This document shows, piece after piece, positions 57,271-64,000 of a stretch of DNA of 64,000 bases. Source of the DNA: Lineus longissimus (Eukaryota; Nemertea; Pilidiophora; Heteronemertea; Lineidae); the NCBI RefSeq assembly GCF_910592395.1, contig NC_088310.1, positions 16,563,501-16,627,500 on the forward strand, written 5' to 3'. How positions within the stretch are numbered: the first letter of the stretch is position 1; each line of letters begins with the position of its first letter. The translations under genes and the position numbers were made by a program. The notes below the pieces were generated by a model that worked only from the letters and a program-made list of their open reading frames with translations, made no database searches and was not told the DNA's origin.

Positions 57271-58369
57271 CCCTCGGAAGAGAACCCTCATCGATGTTGC
57301 CAACTTCTACTCAGCATCCAGATCCCTTTGAAGGAGACTGATGCAAATCGCTCCACCACGAATGGGTCTTTGGTAGTCGCACAAATTGTATTAACCTTCA
57401 CTGTTCCCTGCTGTCGTCTGTTGCCAAATGGAGTTAGCAGTATGTCTCTGTTTGATTGGGCTGGCAATCATGCTGAGTCGGTTGAAAGGTCTGGTGAGGG
57501 GATGTGAGGACATGGCTGAAGGATGCATGTCTGATTAAAGGCTTTGAAGTTGCAGAGGTGATTGGGGTTCCTTCTCACTTCTAACAGAAAGTAACATGCC
57601 TTGTCATGGCCAATATTCATCTTTCTCCATTTGTATGAGATGCTTCTCTGCTGCAAAATTTATCGGGTGGGATCTTTGAGCCCTTGCCATTATAAGGGGC
57701 CTACTGGATGTCACAAAAAATATTCTTTACTTTTGATTTTAAATAACTCTGATTATTGCAATTAAAGATTCACTAAAACAGTAAGCTTAGCTCGGTATTT
57801 TTTGTTTCAAATTTGTGTCATCTCATTTCCTGCATTTAGTAAGTGCGCAGTGGGCTTACATTTTTTTACACTTCCGTACCTGAGTAGTTTACTTGGGTGT
57901 GGCACTAGGTCACTTATCAAATTCTCTGACGACAGTAATAATGAATCCATAAGTGCTTTTGGTAGTCTATTGTGGTGGTCTTGGTTGATCTGACAAAAAC
58001 AGAGCAACCTTCCTTGCATAACGATTCTCAGAACATTGAAACAATTATTGGCAGATTATGATTGGGAGCTGATAGTTTGATCAATGACCACCATGACCCA
58101 GTTAATAAACCTGCTCGGCCGCAGAAGTGTCAACAAATGTAAATTGCGCTATATAACTGATGCAGGTAACGAGATCAAACAGACCGGAAACAAAAGGTAT
58201 TGATTTCAGCGATATGTGTCCATGTGTCCGAAGTTTGTTTGATTGGTGAACAGTCAACAGCTTACCAATGCAATTCAATTTCATTAATTCCTGCCTATAC
58301 ATAGGGGTAGGCCACTGGGAATCAGGTCTCTTGTCCGAAGTCATCTCCTAAATTGATCACAAAAATCCT
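57271..58369. other. No recognised feature
   Basis: Frames of 60-80 codons without family content. Confidence 0.45.
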
Positions 58370-58560
58370 TTAAAGGACCATTGACATTATTAGGGGCAAA
58401 ATTACCCAGCTGTTGGCTGCCCAGTCACCTCCTATTCTACATAAGTAATTTCCATCAACAAATTGCTCAAAAAGGAAAAATTCAAAATCTGACTGAATTA
58501 TCACGCTTTTCCGATGTTGACTCCGATTTGACCTGAGTTACCTCTCCATACGTCGATTCT
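58370..58560 (+). repeat. Dispersed repeat family C, copy 2
   Basis: TTTAAAGGACCATTGACATT onward, aligned with 46918-47080. No clear second end. Confidence 0.45.
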
Positions 58561-59411
58561 TTCCATGTGGAACGATGCATTAGTAAGGCACTTCCTGGAG
58601 CCATGGATCTACCCTGTGACCCCTTGATGCTGATAAAGCATCAAACATGTTCAGAAAATTAGTTAACTGATGAACCAGAAGAAGAAAAAACACACTGCAA
58701 TAAAAAGCCGCCCATTGCTTTAGTTCTTGAATAATGCCCCTCCCTCCCGCAAAACGACCTCCCCATAGGCCACGTACTAGGTCGTACTCTATTCAGAGGA
58801 TATCTTATGCATTCAACACATTAGCTGCATTTCTCTGACACCAGTAACAAGAGAAATATCTCAAATTTCCGCCAAAGTTTGTAATTTCAGACTTTTGAGC
58901 AAATCATTTCCGTTGCGAACACCAGGCATTACCATGACAATTCTTGGACTGTTTCCCTCCCGTATAGAAATCAATACTGTCAATAATGTTGCTGATGACT
59001 TGAGTCTCTAAAGAGCAGTCGTCTCCCTGTCGGATGTGGGGAGAATATAAATCCTTCCAAGCAGAGGCCATGATGGAGCATTGCTCTGTCATGTCTGTTA
59101 GAAAAATCCCTTGTGGGATTGCCCTGAGGCTTGATATTTCATCTGACCAAGTCATTACAGCCTCAGTTTACATCACTTATTTGGTGCATGGGGTACTTGA
59201 CTTGTTTTATGCTGGCGTCAAAATGCTTGTGCCTTCAGATAGACCAGTGTGTGAATGGTAATAGTTGCCTTGTTTGCTGATAGTTAGGCGTATCAACGTA
59301 CATGATGTCGCAGGCTAATTCTTTCATTCTAAGTAAGATGATACATTCTCTCAATAGTTTGTGCATTCTCAATACTTTCTTACATCATGTACATTGTCAA
59401 TAAGTTCTTAC
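58561..59411. other. No firm feature
   Basis: 58904-59155 (-) is an 83-codon frame that includes an acceptor-like TTTTTCTAACAG (about 59098-59109), but its phase does not fit the exon at 59412-59473. Confidence 0.4.
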
Positions 59412-59473
59412 CTGCGGTCTCGTGGGTTTCCGGGAAAGACAACCACTCGTCTGATATTTCCAATTGAAAACAT
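59412..59473 (-). CDS. Candidate first coding exon, product unknown
   Basis: On the minus strand, ATG at 59473 (A at -3) reads MFSIGNIRRVVVFPGNPRDR and ends in phase 2 at CCGCAG|GTAAGA, a strong donor. The ~130 bp just upstream (59474-59600) are GC-rich compared with the region (CCCGCCC, GGCGGTGAAAGG), as expected for a promoter-proximal exon. No downstream exon in the right phase was identified and the peptide is too short to assign. It could equally be an isolated chance frame next to a donor-like site. Confidence 0.4.
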
Positions 59474-60401
59474 GCTGACTTCCCGGCAGTGAATGTCAAT
59501 CCTAAAGTCTCCTCCTTTCACCGCCGACACAATAGGGCGGGAAATCTCTCAGACGCACACTCATAAACGGGTGGCGAATGAAATTGCTCGACACAAAGTA
59601 ATTGAATGACGGCCTGAATTGATAGTACCAACCTCGGGATCAGGTTACCCTTCTTCTGTACAACATTCACAGTGCACTTGGGTCCGGTCAGCATCCCTGG
59701 AAGCGTTACTCACTGAACACCTGGTCTTTAATTACAACGGCTTTCAGTGCGTGTCTTGTGCGACAACCACGAGTGAGTGTAATGTTAGTGTTACACGACA
59801 TGGACGCGTGGGAAAGGAAGGGAATGCAGGGAGACTACCGATAGAGTAACAGTCCTTCTGACGGCCGATCAGGGGGGAGTTTATCGGCGGTGAAGGATGG
59901 ATATACGCACAACGACGGTGATCCTGAGCCTCCAGTTAATACAATGAATACTTAATGCATACGAATACAAACCCCTTTAAGATGCTTGACATTTGCAAAT
60001 TTATTAGAATATACTATGGTATCATAAAGTTGCATAATTGGAGGCTGTTTTCTTGTGTCTATACTTCTATGAGAAAATAATTTGATAGAATAAGAAAAGG
60101 ACAAATATTGATTGATACTTCCCAATTCAGACTCTGCATCTTCAGCTTTATTTCAATATCTAATTAAAAACAAGACATTCTCACCCTGGAGAATCAATTC
60201 TCCAGATTGCAGAGAATCTTATATAAATCTTGTGTATTCATGGCAGGACCTCCAACTTTCTGTGCATTAGAGGTGCCTGGATGAGACCTGGGAAAATGTC
60301 AGCATCACAAAATAACTGCCAAAATGTGCACTCGTTGATAAAGTTACCAAAATAACGTGTGTCGATCTGGTGACTAGGACATTTTGACATCATATGGGAA
60401 G
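59474..60401. other. GC-rich upstream zone, then AT-rich sequence
   Basis: 59474-59930 has several CpG-containing stretches. 60179-60222 carries CACCCTGGAGAATCA, inverted again at 61549-61590. No gene is called. Confidence 0.45.
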
Positions 60402-60807
60402 GAGCCTCATGGCCTATTGGTTTACACTGCTGGCCACCACGCAATAGGGCCCAGGTTCGATCCCGGGGAGAACCCAGGATCGTATGTCTGGATGAACCGG
60501 CATGGCTTTCAAGGAACTAAAATTCCTGGCTCTTCACAGTCCTTCGAATGAGACTCAAAACCGAGGTTCCTTGTACCTGGTGTCTATGCCAGGGCAAGCT
60601 AAGACCCCACCAAGTGAGAAACATGAGTAGCTTGCGTGGGCTCTATCTCTCTCGCCAAAGTCGGACCACTAGGCCAATAAACCCAATTGGCGCCTAACCG
60701 TAGTGGCACGCAGGATACGCTCATCCCGCCTTGGAGGAGGATTACTCCTAGGAGAATGACCCCTCCAAGTGCAGAGCGAACATTGAAGAAGAAGAAGAAG
60801 AAGAAGA
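60402..60807 (+). mobile_element. tRNA-derived SINE
   Basis: TGGCCTATTGG (60410-60420) fits the A box and GGTTCGATCCC (60454-60464) fits the B box of a tRNA-type RNA polymerase III promoter, 33 bp apart. A ~320-bp unrelated body follows and ends in a (GAA)n tail at 60785-60807. A diverged relative lies at 16725-16970. Confidence 0.8.
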
Positions 60808-62049
60808 CATCATATGCATTAAAGGGAACTTGTAGGAGCAATACAATGCCTTCAGTCAGTATCAAAGCAACTGATGCATCATCAGGTCATACGTGAGTTT
60901 CTGAATGGACCCTTATAGTAGGCCTTATTGTCCACATGTTCATCAGGCCGAGCCTAGCTTACTGATTTGCGCTGGACTTTGATTAACAGGAAATGAGAAG
61001 GTTCATTTTCACCACCCAAGAAAATGTAAAATGGAAACATGTGGTCTGATTCTATTTTTACTTGTCATTTAGTGATCACGCGTCCAACCTTGTATGCAGG
61101 GTAATGTGGCTTTCTCATTGGTCGAACGTTAATTTTGTTCACAGCCTTATAAGGCACTTGAGCGCAACGCAGTATTTCTCTGAAGGAGAAAAGCTTGATG
61201 GGTTATATCCGGTACGCGCGAGACTACCGCAAAGACTTATGGGTACGTACCGCCAGCTCCCCCGGTCTGTACATCTTGATTGTAGTATTAGCCACCCAGT
61301 TCCTTTGTAGTGCATGCACTAGTCAATGTATTGATAATTTGCAATTGACAAACCTGCAGTGCATCTTTCTCTAACTGTGATGCGATTCGTGCTACATGTA
61401 CATGTGGAAGAATCTTATTACCAGATTAACAAAACATTATTTTATTGGAAGATTCCAACAACACAATCTTCTCTAACATTTTGAAAAGATTCCTCTGAGC
61501 TTCCTCCTTTTCCAAACCGGCAAGCTCGGCAAGTTGGAATGCCTGTTCTCGGTAATCTTGGGAAATGATTCTCCAGGGTGATTCTGTGAGATATTGTAAC
61601 ATCTATTCTCCCGAGTACAAAACACTTGATATGATATTTCCCAAGGCACAACGGATTTTGTTGAGCTGTAACATCCAAGCACGAAAAAAATGACAATCAT
61701 ATATCATGTATGACATGACATAAGTAGTTAGTTTTTACGAAACATCTTGTATTTTCTCCATCATTGTCCAATGCTTAGATTTCCAATTTCCCGATCATCT
61801 CTTCTTTGTTGGAGAAGTTCCGGAGCGTTTGCTCTCGGTTTTGAAGTGCATACCAGGCACGGATCCAGGGTTTGGAAAGGGGATGCTGAAGTGAGAAAAA
61901 AATGTCTAAATGTTATGGAATGTTTCGGGCTTCCATAGAACGGTTGTAACATTCTCTCTAGTATAAATGACGACCAACTATCCATTATATGGAGGACTTT
62001 CCTTTATTCAATTATGGTTGACATACTCGGCACTATGACTGCTGCAATC
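60808..62049. other. No recognised feature
   Basis: 61062-61310 is open for 82 codons with no family content. 61549-61590 holds the inverted CCCTGGAGAATCA motif. Confidence 0.45.
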
Positions 62050-62740
62050 ATGATTGCATGCAACAAAAATCTCTTGTTTGTGGTGGTCGTTGCAATCGGC
62101 GATTGCAGCAACATTCGCATCGCAATGATTTCCGGTTTTACCCGCAACAAGGGATCTTTTTGTCGCCCAAAACAGCAATTAAACAAAAATCCTACAAGAT
62201 TCACCAGTTAAGTGTCTCTTGAGATTGCTTGCACACAAATCATTACTAATTAATTGGAATATCAGCTATTTCATTAGACTTTCAGCGTAAAGAAGCAAAA
62301 GATTCCTCCACCAATGATGCAATGCAGCAATTACCGGTTTTACCCGCAGACAAGGGACCTTTTTGTGGCACAGAGCAGTGATTATAATCCCAGGTCGGAG
62401 TAATTTAAAATGCTCATTTCCACTGCGCTTGAGAATTGCCTTTCCCAATCTGTGTGTGATTTCTATAAAAATCCAGAAACTGCGCAAAGTGTTTTCCTCA
62501 TCTCGACATCGTTTAGAGGCAGGAGTTATTCTTTCTGTTGGAATCGAGATCCAATTAACAAAACAAACAAAATTCCGGCAAGATTCACCAGCTTAAGTGT
62601 CTCTTGAGATTGCTTGTGCGCGGATCATTACTAATTGATTAGTGAATCAGAATATCTGCAGCTTTTTCAGTGGACTTTCAGCGTAAAGAAGTACCAGATT
62701 TCTGCAGCAATGGTGGAATTTGGCTGGTTTTTAGTACCAC
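62050..62740 (+). repeat. Complex local duplication
   Basis: AAGTGTCTCTTGAGATTGCTT occurs at 62211 and 62595, each followed by ATCATTACTAATT and GACTTTCAGCGTAAAGAAG. CCGGTTTTACCCGCA occurs near 62131 and 62335. Two overlapping periods (~205 and ~385 bp) suggest nested duplications. Confidence 0.7.
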
Positions 62741-63120
62741 AGGATTCTGGTTGGCAGGTTGCTACAACTGTGGTATTGAGTGCGCTGATCTAGATATCCT
62801 GACATTTTCTTTGCATTGGCATATCTACTTACTGGTGTTTAAATACCTGTGATCGAAGGCGCTTGTAAACAATTCCGCCGAAAACTAACAATGCCTCTAA
62901 GCTGCAAAACAAGATCTTTGCGATTGGGTTGTGGTGTTCTGCTTCAAGTTGTTCCAGAAAAGAAAATCTGTCTGGCAGTGAAAGAAAAATCATTAGCGAA
63001 TAAGTAGGCTGAGTCATTAACTGTGTGACTGGAATAATGTAGCCGTTTGTCTAACAATTCGTAACAAATTTCCCAGAATTTTTGCTTGTTTTGTTTCCTT
63101 GAAAAACTGGAAGAGTAATT
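62741..63120. other. No recognised feature
   Basis: No sustained frame or repeat. Confidence 0.5.
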
Positions 63121-63343
63121 AACGGTTGAAAATAGGCCCCACCATTTTGGTTCGGGCTTTAATCGTAAAGCAATTAGAACTCCATCAAAATGAAGTGAAT
63201 GCCAATTTAAAAGTTGGTAGGCTGTCTCTTGAAAACACGGAACAAACTCCCACCCTTGAAATCGACATATACTTCGTTTTGAAAGAGTTCTAATTGCTTT
63301 AGGATTTAATTTCTAGCTAAAATGGTGGTGCCTGTGGTCAACC
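63121..63343. mobile_element. Foldback element, copy 2
   Basis: Left arm 63121-63217 (CCACCATTTTGG, AAAGCAATTAGAACTC, AAAATGAAGTGAATGCCAAT) and right arm 63246-63343 (its diverged inverse, TTTTGAAAGAGTTCTAATTG, AAAATGGTGGTG) flank a ~28-bp loop. Arm identity is roughly three quarters by eye. Confidence 0.65.
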
Positions 63344-64000
63344 CTGGGGCTGTGACCTCATCTTTGACATAGACAAAAGCAACAGGGTTCTTTCCTTTTG
63401 TCAGGAGTTGGAGCTGCCTGGTAATATATTACCTGGCAATGATTCCTTTGAAGAATACTTTTTGCAGGAAAAGGACTTCTTCTCAGTGTAATGAAGATCT
63501 ATACGTAGTCTTGATGTTCCTCTGCAATATAGAATCTGTCGGGAACAGTTGCTTTGTTGTCTAAATACACATGAACTCTGGACTGAAATGAAACTATGTT
63601 GATGACGGATAGCATCATTCCCTCCATCTCTGCTTCGGTCAGGTCCAGCTTCTTTACAAGTTAATTACTTGGGGCTGATAACAGCCGCGGATACTGCGTC
63701 TGACTGTCTACCAAGCTGAATGATACCCTCTAATTGAATCCGGGCTGGATCAATGGGTTATTAGGGAAACATAGAAACACATGTGAATTGCCTCGCGTTT
63801 CATTAGCACGTGCTAATCAAACCACAAGAGAGGAAAACATAGCCAATAACTGAGTCTTGATGTCCAGGATGGCATTATATATATTTCACGTGGCCACTTT
63901 GTATTCATGAGACACACATGGTCATTTGCTCTGGAATAATGTGCAAACAAATAGACCTTTCTGGTGATGAGTTAACACATTGTTGCCGAAACAGGTCTTT
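63344..64000. other. No recognised feature
   Basis: No repeat or gene signal to the window end. Confidence 0.5.

Noticed and set aside
60410-60480. Functional tRNA gene
   Set aside because: A and B boxes are present, but the sequence cannot form the acceptor and anticodon stems and continues into a SINE body with a (GAA)n tail.

Overview
The window looks like a gene-poor stretch of a metazoan nuclear genome. It is AT-rich, has no long prokaryote-style ORFs, and carries spliced-gene signals plus many non-autonomous transposons, tRNA-derived SINEs and minisatellites. The repeat style (GTC-rich elements with GGTGAGC ends, TTAA- and TA-flanked MITEs, marine-type SINEs) suggests a marine invertebrate, but I cannot place the phylum from sequence alone.

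The one clear protein gene is on the + strand at about 38.7-42.7 kb. It encodes a ten-helix drug/metabolite transporter (EamA type, SLC35G1-like). A stretch of about 400 residues between helices 5 and 6 is mostly a 25-unit, 13-residue repeat carrying 21 Asn-Met-Thr glycosylation sequons. The array is built from a 6-unit, 234-bp higher-order repeat, and two adjacent copies differ at only 2 bases, so it is a young coding minisatellite. The body of the gene is one exon (40461-42670). A small phase-compatible first exon is proposed at 38674-38743.

Other coding evidence is weaker. There are candidate single exons on the - strand at 13.3, 22.0 and 59.4 kb, a + strand micro-exon at 34.6 kb, and a broken coding-like fragment at 36 kb. 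None has a product I recognise.

The rest is repeat landscape. 0-19 kb holds GTC/GGTGAGC elements, a foldback element, TTAA MITEs and a LINE tail. 20-37 kb holds six or more tandem arrays; the 120-131 bp array is split by a 729-bp PIF-Harbinger element that still carries the 5' part of a transposase. 42.7-45.7 kb, just behind the transporter, is packed with four inverted-repeat elements. 47-50 kb is three minisatellites. 52-57 kb holds a complete GTC element, a GTCCCC element and a ~230 bp array. 60-64 kb holds a SINE and another foldback. The GTC elements repeatedly carry a CTCF-like core and an AGGTCA-CAG-AGGTCA (DR3) nuclear-receptor-type site, so they could disperse regulatory sites.
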